From Kiritimatiellia bacterium (lineage in GTDB: Bacteria; Verrucomicrobiota; Kiritimatiellia; RFP12; UBA1067): DNA of 50,066 nucleotides. The stretch spans positions 1 to 50,066 of the forward strand of contig JAFWKK010000068.1 of NCBI GenBank assembly GCA_017514235.1, written 5' to 3'. Positions 1-7,099 of this stretch are shown here, one piece after another. The position numbers and the translations under genes were made by a program. Positions within the stretch are counted from its first letter, which is position 1; each line of letters opens with the position of its first letter. The notes under the pieces are model-generated. The model searched no databases. It had not been told where the DNA came from and worked only from the letters and a program-made list of their open reading frames with translations.

Positions 1-1006
1 GTCGCCCGCCTCGCGCGGGCGTGAATTGAAACAATGCCGCCCTTGATTGCGCGAAAGCCGAGGTAGGGTCGCCCGCCTCGCGCGGGCGTGAATTGAAACC
101 GACTATATGGCGAAGACCACGGGCCGCACGGGGTCGCCCGCCTCGCGCGGGCGTGAATTGAAACCACGGAAAGCGAGGCGGGAAATAAGAACGGGAGGTC
201 GCCCGCCTCGCGCGGGCGTGAATTGAAACCTCGAAGCTGAAGCTATACGTGGCGCTCGTGCAGTCGCCCGCCTCGCGCGGGCGTGAATTGAAACTGCCGT
301 CGCCACCGCCGACACGACCTACCGCCGTGTGTCGCCCGCCTCGCGCGGGCGTGAATTGAAACTCCCAGAAAGCAATCGCAAACATACGCAGCGAATGGGT
401 CGCCCGCCTCGCGCGGGCGTGAATTGAAACAACATGATTGCAACTATTTTTGACATCTGGCTTGTCGCCCGCCTCGCGCGGGCGTGAATTGAAACGATCC
501 CGAGTTGTACAAAACAAATCCAGGCATGGTCGCCCGCCTCGCGCGGGCGTGAATTGAAACTACTCAGGAACGTACCGGCCGACGTCGTGCAAGTCGCCCG
601 CCTCGCGCGGGCGTGAATTGAAACTCCGGCATCAGATCACGCACTTTCAGCCCCAGGGTCGCCCGCCTCGCGCGGGCGTGAATTGAAACACGGTCCAGTT
701 TTCCGTGTACCGCTCATGGTATGTCGCCCGCCTCGCGCGGGCGTGAATTGAAACGGAATTACCTCAATCTCGCGCACCTGGACGGCTGGTCGCCCGCCTC
801 GCGCGGGCGTGAATTGAAACGCTCTGGACTAACTTTACTAAAATGATGGGTGAGTCGCCCGCCTCGCGCGGGCGTGAATTGAAACTCCTGAAAATCCAGC
901 GTCTACGTCCGCTGGTTCTGTCGCCCGCCTCGCGCGGCGTGAATTGAAACGCAAGCGACGCTTTTACCTCGTCGGCCGTCACGGGTCGCCCATGCGGGTG
1001 TGAAAC
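1..1006 (+). CRISPR. CRISPR array, type I-C-like repeat, leader-distal end
   Basis: Fifteen copies of a 32-nt repeat start at 1, 68, 133, 198, 263, 331, 399, 464, 529, 593, 658, 723, 789, 854 and 920, separated by unique 32-36 nt spacers. The repeat begins GTCGCCCGCC and ends GTGAATTGAAAC, with an internal 7-bp hairpin (CGCCCGC/GCGGGCG). Its length, hairpin and ATTGAAAC end match type I-C repeats, so transcription is expected on the plus strand. The copy at 920-950 has lost one G. A sixteenth, badly degenerate copy of 22 nt lies at 985-1006, which marks this as the leader-distal end. The array begins at the first base of the window, so the leader, further repeats and cas genes, if present, are outside to the left. 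No cas gene is in the window. Confidence 0.97.
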
Positions 1007-1008
1007 CC

Positions 1009-1021
1009 GGGGACAGGCCCC
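1009..1021 (-). repeat. REP-like element, copy 1
   Basis: GGGGACAGGCCCC is the reverse complement of GGGGCCTGTCCCC, which occurs twice more at 1822-1834 and 2061-2073. This copy starts two bases after the degenerate terminal CRISPR repeat and is inverted relative to the other two, so the set brackets the RAYT-like gene. It can form a 4-bp hairpin with a 5-nt loop. Confidence 0.5.
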
Positions 1022-1158
1022 ATGAAACCCTTGTGAAACACTCATCTTAAGCATTTGGGCGGGATAGAGGACAACTCAGCTGCAAACCCTGTGTCTTGAA
1101 AAAAAGGCACGAAAAAGGTACGTTCAAGGCCAGCTGTCCGTCAGCTTTTGATATTCTA

Positions 1159-1189
1159 CGCTCGCCTTCGTGGGGGTCCCCACCGAGCG
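1159..1189 (+). other. hairpin in the 5' leader of the RAYT-like gene
   Basis: CGCTCG (1159-1164) pairs with CGAGCG (1184-1189), and inside it GTGGG (1170-1174) pairs with CCCAC (1179-1183) around a GGTC loop, leaving a 5-nt one-sided bulge. It ends five bases before the ribosome-binding site of the transposase-like gene. It could hide that site in the mRNA or be the DNA hairpin the enzyme recognises. Both roles are inference. A possible -10 (TGA-TATTCT, 1149-1157) lies just upstream. Confidence 0.4.
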
Positions 1190-1207
1190 AAAAGAAAGGA
1201 AAATGAC

Positions 1208-2023
1208 ATGGCAAGGACAGCAAGGGTCAAGAAGACCGGCAACGGAACCGCATACTATCACCTCATGTCGCGCACGAACGACAGGAGATTCCTGTTCGAC
1301 AGGGGGAGAGTCAAGACTCAGCTTGTCAACGCGCTCAGGCGCGCGGCGGCGTTCTCTGGGGTTGAGATCGATGCCTACGTCGCTATGGACAACCATTTCC
1401 ACGTTGTCTGCAAGGTGGTGCGTACGGACGAGCCAGTTCCTGAGTCGGAGCTTCTCCGCCGCGTGGCGGCGCTCAAGGGCGACCGGGTGGCCGAGGAACT
1501 TGCATCGCACTGGCAGGAGCTCCGCTGCATCGGCATGGAGTCCGTCGTCATGGAGGCGCAGGACCGGCTCCGCATGCGCATGAACGACATCAGCGAGTTC
1601 ATGAAGACGTTCAAGGAGACGTTCAACGCCTGGTACAAGCGCGATCGCAAGTACACAGGAACGATTTGGAGCGGAAGGTTTATGTCCACCCTTATCGAAG
1701 GCGGGCGTTACCGTGCGATGTGCATGCGCTACGTCTACCTGAACCCCGTGCGCGCGGGAATCGTCGCCAGCGCTGCCGACTACGCCTGGAGCTGGATTGC
1801 TGCTCCCGACGAGCCTTTTGCGGGGCCTGTCCCCGAAGGAAGGCTGATGCGGAGGGTGGCGCAGATAGGGGGAGGGAAGATATTCGGGAGCGAGGCGTTT
1901 GTAGTGGAGATTGCTTTTGCTCTCGGCAACCGCTTCCGGTCACGGCACGTTCCGGCGCGGGTTGTGGAGGGAGTGGGCTTCGCGACGCACGGATGGAGGC
2001 TCGCGAAGGAGGTTGCGTCATGA
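1208..2023 (+). CDS. RAYT/Y1-type (IS200-like) transposase domain protein
   Basis: A 271-residue protein of the Y1/REP-associated tyrosine transposase family, single-strand DNA nucleases that act on hairpin-forming repeats. The HUH motif is clear: DNHFHVV, with His63 and His65. The family pattern after the helical insertion is also present (FN at 139-140, G-T-I-W-S-G-R-F at 151-158, Y-L-N-P-V-R-A-G at 177-184). The residue aligning with the usual catalytic tyrosine appears to be Phe135; Tyr143 is the nearest tyrosine, so catalytic competence is uncertain. The start at 1208 is chosen for the GAAAGGA site 7 nt upstream; longer forms lack one. There are no terminal inverted repeats or partner genes, as expected for a domesticated RAYT. 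A REP-like element is embedded in the gene and encodes FAGPVP (residues 204-209). Confidence 0.85.
   Translation: MARTARVKKTGNGTAYYHLMSRTNDRRFLFDRGRVKTQLVNALRRAAAFSGVEIDAYVAMDNHFHVVCKVVRTDEPVPESELLRRVAALKGDRVAEELASHWQELRCIGMESVVMEAQDRLRMRMNDISEFMKTFKETFNAWYKRDRKYTGTIWSGRFMSTLIEGGRYRAMCMRYVYLNPVRAGIVASAADYAWSWIAAPDEPFAGPVPEGRLMRRVAQIGGGKIFGSEAFVVEIAFALGNRFRSRHVPARVVEGVGFATHGWRLAKEVAS
1822..1834 (+). repeat. REP-like element, copy 2 (inside the RAYT-like gene)
   Basis: GGGGCCTGTCCCC lies within the coding sequence. Together with the preceding TTTTGC it makes a 19-nt block (1816-1834) that is identical at 2055-2073 just after the gene. Confidence 0.55.
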
Positions 2024-2060
2024 AACGGATGTGCAAGGCCTTCTGCAAAGGGCTTTTTGC

Positions 2061-2073
2061 GGGGCCTGTCCCC
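2061..2073 (+). repeat. REP-like element, copy 3 (downstream of the RAYT-like gene)
   Basis: GGGGCCTGTCCCC lies 38 nt after the stop codon of the RAYT-like gene and shares 19 identical bases with the internal copy. The stretch 2024-2131 holds nothing else recognisable. Confidence 0.55.
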
Positions 2074-2131
2074 AAGTGCGCCCCCGTTCGTAGTGCGAGC
2101 CATGCAGCGCGGGAAAGCGCGGTAGAAGAAA

Positions 2132-2140
2132 TGGTATAAT
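2132..2140 (+). promoter_or_regulatory. extended -10 promoter, leaderless start
   Basis: TGG-TATAAT ends only 6 nt before the ATG at 2147. Transcription would start at or within a base or two of the start codon. No Shine-Dalgarno sequence and no convincing -35 box are present. Confidence 0.7.
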
Positions 2141-2146
2141 ACGCCC

Positions 2147-3097
2147 ATGAAAAAGAAAACGCTTTTATCTGCCATGTGCGCGGCGGCGCTTTGCGGCGCA
2201 GCGTACGGCGGCAGCCGACAGGACGCGACTGACTTTCGGGGGCTCTTACCGCCGGACGTCAAGACCGTCGGCATAGTCTCTGTTTCCTCATTGATTCCAA
2301 CCAACGTTTTAGTGCGTGGCACGAATCTGCTCGCCGAGGCCGGATATCGCGTGAAAGTCATGCCCAATGTCCTGAAGATGGAGCCGCCGGGAGTGCGAGC
2401 AAGGCTTTTCGAGCAGGCGTGGATGGATCAGGAGATCGACTTTCTCCTCTTTTCGCGAGGCGGACAGGGCGCATCGAACGTGATTTCGCGCATCGACTGG
2501 AATCGGCTTCGCGGACGCCGCATGCGCGTGTTGGGATTCAGCGACGTCACGTTGGTGCTTGGCGCGATGCTTTTGAAGGACGCGGGCGTTCCTATTTCCG
2601 GGCCGACGCTTTCAACCCTTGCGACCTACTGCTCCAAGGAATCGCGCGAACGCCTGCGCATGGTTCTGGACGGTACACCGCCGCCGCTTCAGCTCAAGCC
2701 CGTCAAGCATTGCGCCTCGGCAGTTGGCGGCAAGCCGGTCGTCGGCCTGCTGTCGCGACTTGTCGTGTTGTCGGACATGGGATATCTTCCTCCGTTCGAC
2801 GGTCGCATAGTATTCATAGAGTGCACGCCGAAATATGCCGCCAGCTCTGAATCGTCACTAGACAAGCTGCTGTCAAAGGGTGCGTTCGACAAGGCGGCAG
2901 CGGTGGTCTTCTGCGACTTCAACCGCAACTGGGAACAAGGCAGGATTGACGCGCTCTTCGCCCGCTTCGCAGCGAAGGTGTCATGTCCAGTGTTTTCCGG
3001 CTATCCATACGGACATGTCCCGCGGAGTTTTGCGATAGACTGCTCCCGACGGCTCGGCATCTCGGCGACGGGGACGCTGGAATGGCAGCAGCGCTAA
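2147..3097 (+). CDS. peptidase S66 (LD-carboxypeptidase / MccF-like), secreted
   Basis: A 316-residue S66-family serine peptidase. The family removes the terminal D-alanine of murein tetrapeptides (LdcA) or cleaves acyl-adenylate toxins such as microcin C (MccF). Residues 1-21 form a Sec signal peptide ending C-G-A-A-Y-G-G, so the protein acts outside the cytoplasm. Family landmarks appear in order: SRGGQGAS near residue 104; the nucleophile Ser in GFSDVT; the catalytic Glu in VFIECTP; and the catalytic His in YPYGHVP near the C terminus. The usual HGP after the nucleophile block reads SGPT. The gene follows an extended -10 by 6 nt and appears leaderless. uup starts 13 nt downstream, suggesting co-transcription. 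Export favours a murein role, but the substrate cannot be decided from sequence. Confidence 0.85.
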   Translation: MKKKTLLSAMCAAALCGAAYGGSRQDATDFRGLLPPDVKTVGIVSVSSLIPTNVLVRGTNLLAEAGYRVKVMPNVLKMEPPGVRARLFEQAWMDQEIDFLLFSRGGQGASNVISRIDWNRLRGRRMRVLGFSDVTLVLGAMLLKDAGVPISGPTLSTLATYCSKESRERLRMVLDGTPPPLQLKPVKHCASAVGGKPVVGLLSRLVVLSDMGYLPPFDGRIVFIECTPKYAASSESSLDKLLSKGAFDKAAAVVFCDFNRNWEQGRIDALFARFAAKVSCPVFSGYPYGHVPRSFAIDCSRRLGISATGTLEWQQR

Positions 3098-3110
3098 AGG
3101 GCATGGCGGA

Positions 3111-4826
3111 GTGGGTGACTTTCTGCTATCGCTGAAGGATGTGTCGCTTGCGTTCGGGGGACCGAGCGTGCTGGACGGCGTGTCGCTATCCGTCTCGAAG
3201 GGGCTTCGCGCCGCGCTCACGGGACGCAACGGCGAAGGCAAGTCCACCTTGATGAAGGTGATTGCAGGCGACCTCGAGCCCGACTCAGGGGAAATCGTCC
3301 GTGCGCCGGGGCTCAGTGTCGCCTACGTCTCGCAGGAAGTCCCGGCGGACCGTCCGGACGATCCGGCTTTCAACGCGCTTTCCGGCGGACGCCGCCGCAG
3401 GAGCATTCTCGAATCGGCCTTGCTGTCGCGTCCCGACCTCCTGCTTCTGGACGAGCCGACGAACCATCTTGACATGGAAGCCATCGACTGGCTGGAGGGG
3501 ATGCTCCGCCGGATGCGCGAGATGGCCGTGATCGTGGTCACGCACGACAGGCGGTTCCTGAGACGCGTCGCGACGAAGATATTTGACCTCGACAGAGGAG
3601 AGCTCTCCGGCTGGGAGTGCGACTACCCGACTTTTCTCAGGCGCAAGGCGGAGCTGCTGGCGGACGAAGCCGTCTACTGGGAAAAGAAGTCAAAGAAACT
3701 CGCTCAGGAGGAAGCGTGGATCAGGCGCGGAGTGAAGGCTCGGACGACGCGCAACGAGGGACGCGTCGCCGCGCTTATGAAGCTCAGGGAGGAGTTTGCG
3801 GCGCGGCGGCTTGCGGCGGGTAGCGCGACTTTGAAACTCGACACTGCTGCGCCTGGAGGGGTTTGCGTTCTCAAGGCAAAGAGCCTCTCGTTTTCATATC
3901 CCGGTTCTGACAGTCCAATCATATCCAACTTTACGGCAACCGTGCTGCGCGGCGAAAGGATAGGCATCCTCGGCTCGAACGGCGTCAGCAAGACTACGCT
4001 CCTTAACTTGCTTACGGGAAGGCTGGAGCCGACGTCAGGCGAGGTGGTGCGCGGAACGAACGTGGAGCTTTCATTCTTCGACCAGTTGCGGAGCGAGATG
4101 CGTCCAGAACTCACCGTGGGCGAGAACGTTGCGTCCGACCGCGACGAAGTTGTCGTTGGCGGAATAAGGAAGCACGTGTATTCCTACCTCTCGGACTTCC
4201 TTTTCACTCCAGAGCGCGTGCGCACCCCCGTCAAGGCGCTTTCTGGCGGCGAGCGCGCAAGGCTGATGCTCGCGAAGCTTTTTCTGAAGCCGGCGAACCT
4301 GCTCGTCATGGACGAGCCCACGAACGACCTTGACGTGGAGACTCTTGAGCTTCTGGAGGAGCAGCTTCTCGCGTATTCCGGGACGCTCCTGCTCGTCAGC
4401 CACGACCGCGATTTCCTGGACAACGTCGTGACCTCGACCTTCGCGCTGGAAGGCGACGGAACGGTAAGGCAGTTCCCGGGCGGATACGACGACTATGTTC
4501 GGCAGCGTGGTGCTATGCGGGAACGCGAAGTAGAGATTCAGGCGGGGAAGCGCGCAAAGCCTCCGGTGCTCGGCGCAGAAGCGCCTGCATCGCGCGACAG
4601 GAAGCTTTCGTACAACGAGAAGCGCGAGCTGGACGCGTTGCCCGGCAGGATTGACGCGCTGGAGAGCGAGCTTGCGGGGATTCGCGAGGCGCTTGCTGAC
4701 GGTTCAATCTACAGGTCGGATCCCGAACGCGCGAAGACGCTTGGCGGGAGGCTGCCGCTAGCCGAAGCCGAGCTTGAAGCGGCGGTGGACCGCTGGGCGG
4801 AACTGGCGGAACGCGGAGGGGAGTGA
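3111..4826 (+). CDS. uup: ABC-F ATPase, Uup-like, shortened first nucleotide-binding domain
   Basis: A 571-residue cytosolic ABC-F protein. Uup-type members act on ribosomes or branched DNA and have no membrane partner. Domain 1 has Walker A GRNGEGKST (38-46), signature LSGGRRRR (from 90) and LLLLDEPTNHLD. Domain 2 has Walker A GSNGVSKTT (288-296), LSGGERARL and LLVMDEPTNDLD. The C terminus is a predicted coiled coil beginning KLSYNEKRELDALPG, the Uup C-terminal domain. Two oddities stand out. About 60 residues normally between the Q-loop and signature of domain 1 are missing, accounting for the short length against about 635 in E. coli. In domain 2 the invariant Walker A Gly before Lys is Ser293 (AGC at 3987-3989, one base from GGC). 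The start is GTG; an ATG at 3103 is out of frame. Confidence 0.9.
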   Translation: MGDFLLSLKDVSLAFGGPSVLDGVSLSVSKGLRAALTGRNGEGKSTLMKVIAGDLEPDSGEIVRAPGLSVAYVSQEVPADRPDDPAFNALSGGRRRRSILESALLSRPDLLLLDEPTNHLDMEAIDWLEGMLRRMREMAVIVVTHDRRFLRRVATKIFDLDRGELSGWECDYPTFLRRKAELLADEAVYWEKKSKKLAQEEAWIRRGVKARTTRNEGRVAALMKLREEFAARRLAAGSATLKLDTAAPGGVCVLKAKSLSFSYPGSDSPIISNFTATVLRGERIGILGSNGVSKTTLLNLLTGRLEPTSGEVVRGTNVELSFFDQLRSEMRPELTVGENVASDRDEVVVGGIRKHVYSYLSDFLFTPERVRTPVKALSGGERARLMLAKLFLKPANLLVMDEPTNDLDVETLELLEEQLLAYSGTLLLVSHDRDFLDNVVTSTFALEGDGTVRQFPGGYDDYVRQRGAMREREVEIQAGKRAKPPVLGAEAPASRDRKLSYNEKRELDALPGRIDALESELAGIREALADGSIYRSDPERAKTLGGRLPLAEAELEAAVDRWAELAERGGE

Positions 4827-4864
4827 AGACGTAAAGAGGTGGTGTGACGCTTTTTATTTCGCCA

Positions 4865-4893
4865 TTGCGAACAGAACGCATTTTTGATACAGT
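4865..4893 (+). promoter_or_regulatory. promoter of rhaM
   Basis: TTGCGA (4865-4870), a 17-nt spacer, then TACAGT (4888-4893) preceded by TG one base away (extended -10). The start codon follows 23 nt later, after a strong AAAAGGAGG site. Confidence 0.55.
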
Positions 4894-4916
4894 ATGTGCC
4901 CAAAAGGAGGACATTG

Positions 4917-5231
4917 ATGATTCGAAAGGCGTTCCGTATGGAGCTTTGCCCCGGCATGGCGGAGGAATATCGGCGGCGGCATGAGGCGTTGTGGCCGGAG
5001 ATGCGCGATATGATTCACGCCCACGGCGGGCGGAACTACTCAATCTTCCTCGATCCTGACACAAACGTCCTCTACGGATACATCGAGCTTGAGGACGAGG
5101 CAAAGTGGGCGGCAAGCGCGGATACGGAGATTTGCCGAAAGTGGTGGGACTATATGGCTCCGCTTATGGCCGTGAACTCCGACAATTCGCCCGTCACGCA
5201 CGATCTTCAGTCGGTGTTTCACCTTGACTGA
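4917..5231 (+). CDS. rhaM: L-rhamnose mutarotase
   Basis: A 104-residue protein of the same length and pattern as E. coli RhaM, which interconverts the alpha and beta anomers of L-rhamnose ahead of isomerisation. Diagnostic stretches are MIRKAFRMEL at the N terminus, EEYRRRHEALWPE with the catalytic-type His, HGGRNYSIFLD, the RKWWDYM aromatic pair, and NSPVTHDLQSVFHLD at the end. The start at 4917 is set by AAAAGGAGG 8 nt upstream; an in-frame ATG at 4884 would add 11 unrelated residues. No rhamnose isomerase, kinase or aldolase is in the window, so the rest of the pathway must be elsewhere. Its presence beside a glycoside-hydrolase locus suggests rhamnose-containing glycans are consumed. Confidence 0.93.
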   Translation: MIRKAFRMELCPGMAEEYRRRHEALWPEMRDMIHAHGGRNYSIFLDPDTNVLYGYIELEDEAKWAASADTEICRKWWDYMAPLMAVNSDNSPVTHDLQSVFHLD

Positions 5232-5263
5232 CGCATTGACGGATACGGACAGTGGCTTTGACA

Positions 5264-5284
5264 GCCGCAGCCTTTCGCTGCGGC
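5264..5284 (+). terminator. perfect 8-bp hairpin after rhaM
   Basis: GCCGCAGC and GCTGCGGC form a perfect 8-bp stem with a CTTTC loop, 33 nt after the rhaM stop and 46 nt before the next gene. The following sequence is only mildly T-rich (ATTAGTTGAGATTTT), so it may be a weak terminator or a 5' leader structure of the OPT gene. Confidence 0.4.
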
Positions 5285-5329
5285 ATTAGTTGAGATTTTC
5301 GCGTTGGCGTCTTTGCAGGTGACGAAAAG

Positions 5330-7039
5330 ATGAACGATTCTAATAAGAAAAAGGAATTGACGCCGACGGCGATTGTCCTTGGCGTGTTGCTTGCCGTCGT
5401 GTTTGGGGCGGCGAACGCATATCTGGGTCTGCGAGTCGGGCTTACGGTCTCGGCGTCCGTCCCGGCGGCGGTGATCTCGATGGGCGTGCTGCGCTTCGTG
5501 CTGCGTCGTGATTCCATTCTTGAGAACAACATGGTGCAGACGATCGGCAGCGCGGGTGAGTCGCTCGCGGCAGGCGCGATATTCACCTTGCCGGCGCTGT
5601 ATCTGTGGGCAGAGGAGCGGCCCGCCGAATTCTCGCCCCCGGAACTCCTCTCCGTTACGCTCATCGCTCTTGCCGGTGGCGTCCTCGGCGTGTTGCTGAT
5701 GGTGCCGCTGAGGCGTCCGCTGATCGTTGCGGACAAGACGTTGGCTTATCCCGAGGGGCTTGCATGCGCGGACGTTCTCCGGGCGGGCGAGGCTGGCGCA
5801 AAACACGCGAAGAACGTGTTCGTGGGGCTTGGAGTGGCGGCAGCCGTGAAGTTCGTGACGGGATGGCTCAAATGGATTCCTGAAAACGTCGTCTGGCCGG
5901 TCAAGGCCGTTCGCGGCGCGATCGGCTTTGAAGTCTCGCCAGCGCTCCTTGGCGTAGGTTATATCGTGGGGCCGAAGGTCTCCGCCTTGCTGTTCAGCGG
6001 TGCGATGTTCGGCTGGATGGTGCTGATACCCGTCATTGTCGCGACGGTTCCCGAAGCGGGCGCCATGTGGGACGCCGGCAAGGTCAAGGCGGTCTGGAGC
6101 GGCTATGTGCGCTATGTGGGCGCCGGTGCCATTGCCGTTGGCGGATTCGTCTCGCTCGTCCGGTCGTTGCCGGTGTTCCTTCGTGCGTTCAAGCCGTCCG
6201 GCTGCACATCCGGCGCAGGTGACGGAGCGGAGCGCAGCGCCGGGCGCGACCTCCCGATGAGGACGGTCATCGGATGCCTCACCTGTGTGGTGGCATTCAT
6301 ATGGCTCGTGCCGGTCGTGCCGGTATCGCTGGCCGGCGCACTGCTGATCGCTCTTTTCGGATTTTTCTTCGCGGCGGTTTCGGCAAGGATGGTCGGGCTG
6401 GTGGGTAGCTCGAACAATCCGGTGTCCGGAATGACCATCGCCACGCTCGTCGTCTCGACGCTGGTCCTGAAGGAGACAGGGTCAGTCGGTGCCGTGGGAA
6501 TGGTCGCGGCGATAGCGATAGGCAGCGTCGTTTGCATTGTAGCGGCAATAGCCGGAGACACGGCGCAGGACCTTAAGACCGGGCATCTGCTTGGTGCGAC
6601 GCCGTGGAAGCAACAGGTCGGGGAGCTTGTAGGCGTAGTTGCGTCGGCGTTGGCGATAGGCGGAGTGCTTGTCCTTCTCCACCGTGCCTGGGGATTCGGG
6701 AGTGACGCTATTTCCGCACCGCAGGCGACGCTGATGAAGGTCATTGTCGAAGGAATCATGGACGGCGGCCTGCCTTGGGGCCTTATCGCGATCGGTGCGG
6801 CGCTTGCGGCGGTCCTCGCGATCTTGCGTGTGCCAGTGATGCCGGTCGCAATCGGCATGTATCTGCCGGTAGGGCTGAGCGTGACGATGTTTGCGGGCGG
6901 ACTCCTGCGTTGGGCCGTGTCGCGGCGGCAGGGTGAAGTAGCCGCGAAGTTGGAGGATACTGGAACTCTGTTTTCTGCCGGACTTGTTGCGGGAGAGGGT
7001 CTGTGCGGCATCATCTTGGCCTTGCTGGCCATGATCTGA
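5330..7039 (+). CDS. OPT-family oligopeptide transporter
   Basis: A 569-residue, highly hydrophobic protein of the OPT family, proton-coupled importers of small peptides or metal chelates. I see about 14-15 membrane spans. Family-typical blocks are the first span followed by AANAYLGLRVGLTVSASVPA, then NNMVQTIGSAGESLAAG, ADKTLAYPEGLACADVLRAG, and SSNNPVSGMTIATL in the second half. Bacterial OPT proteins are often longer, but this one seems complete. The start at 5330 has only a weak AGGTGA ribosome site. The gene lies 98 nt after rhaM and converges on the xylR-like regulator, ending 60 nt from its stop. The substrate cannot be inferred. Confidence 0.9.
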   Translation: MNDSNKKKELTPTAIVLGVLLAVVFGAANAYLGLRVGLTVSASVPAAVISMGVLRFVLRRDSILENNMVQTIGSAGESLAAGAIFTLPALYLWAEERPAEFSPPELLSVTLIALAGGVLGVLLMVPLRRPLIVADKTLAYPEGLACADVLRAGEAGAKHAKNVFVGLGVAAAVKFVTGWLKWIPENVVWPVKAVRGAIGFEVSPALLGVGYIVGPKVSALLFSGAMFGWMVLIPVIVATVPEAGAMWDAGKVKAVWSGYVRYVGAGAIAVGGFVSLVRSLPVFLRAFKPSGCTSGAGDGAERSAGRDLPMRTVIGCLTCVVAFIWLVPVVPVSLAGALLIALFGFFFAAVSARMVGLVGSSNNPVSGMTIATLVVSTLVLKETGSVGAVGMVAAIAIGSVVCIVAAIAGDTAQDLKTGHLLGATPWKQQVGELVGVVASALAIGGVLVLLHRAWGFGSDAISAPQATLMKVIVEGIMDGGLPWGLIAIGAALAAVLAILRVPVMPVAIGMYLPVGLSVTMFAGGLLRWAVSRRQGEVAAKLEDTGTLFSAGLVAGEGLCGIILALLAMI

Positions 7040-7099
7040 CTTGCGGGCAGGATGTGGTCTGTACGCTCTTGACTATGCCATGGTTCGCATGAAGTGACG

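Noticed and set aside
103-1054. Open frames of 66-96 codons across the CRISPR array
   Set aside because: Their products are the repeat translated again and again; the region is a CRISPR array.
1208-2023. Intact IS200/IS605 insertion sequence
   Set aside because: No TnpB, no defined left and right element ends, and the tyrosine position appears altered; it looks like a domesticated RAYT instead.
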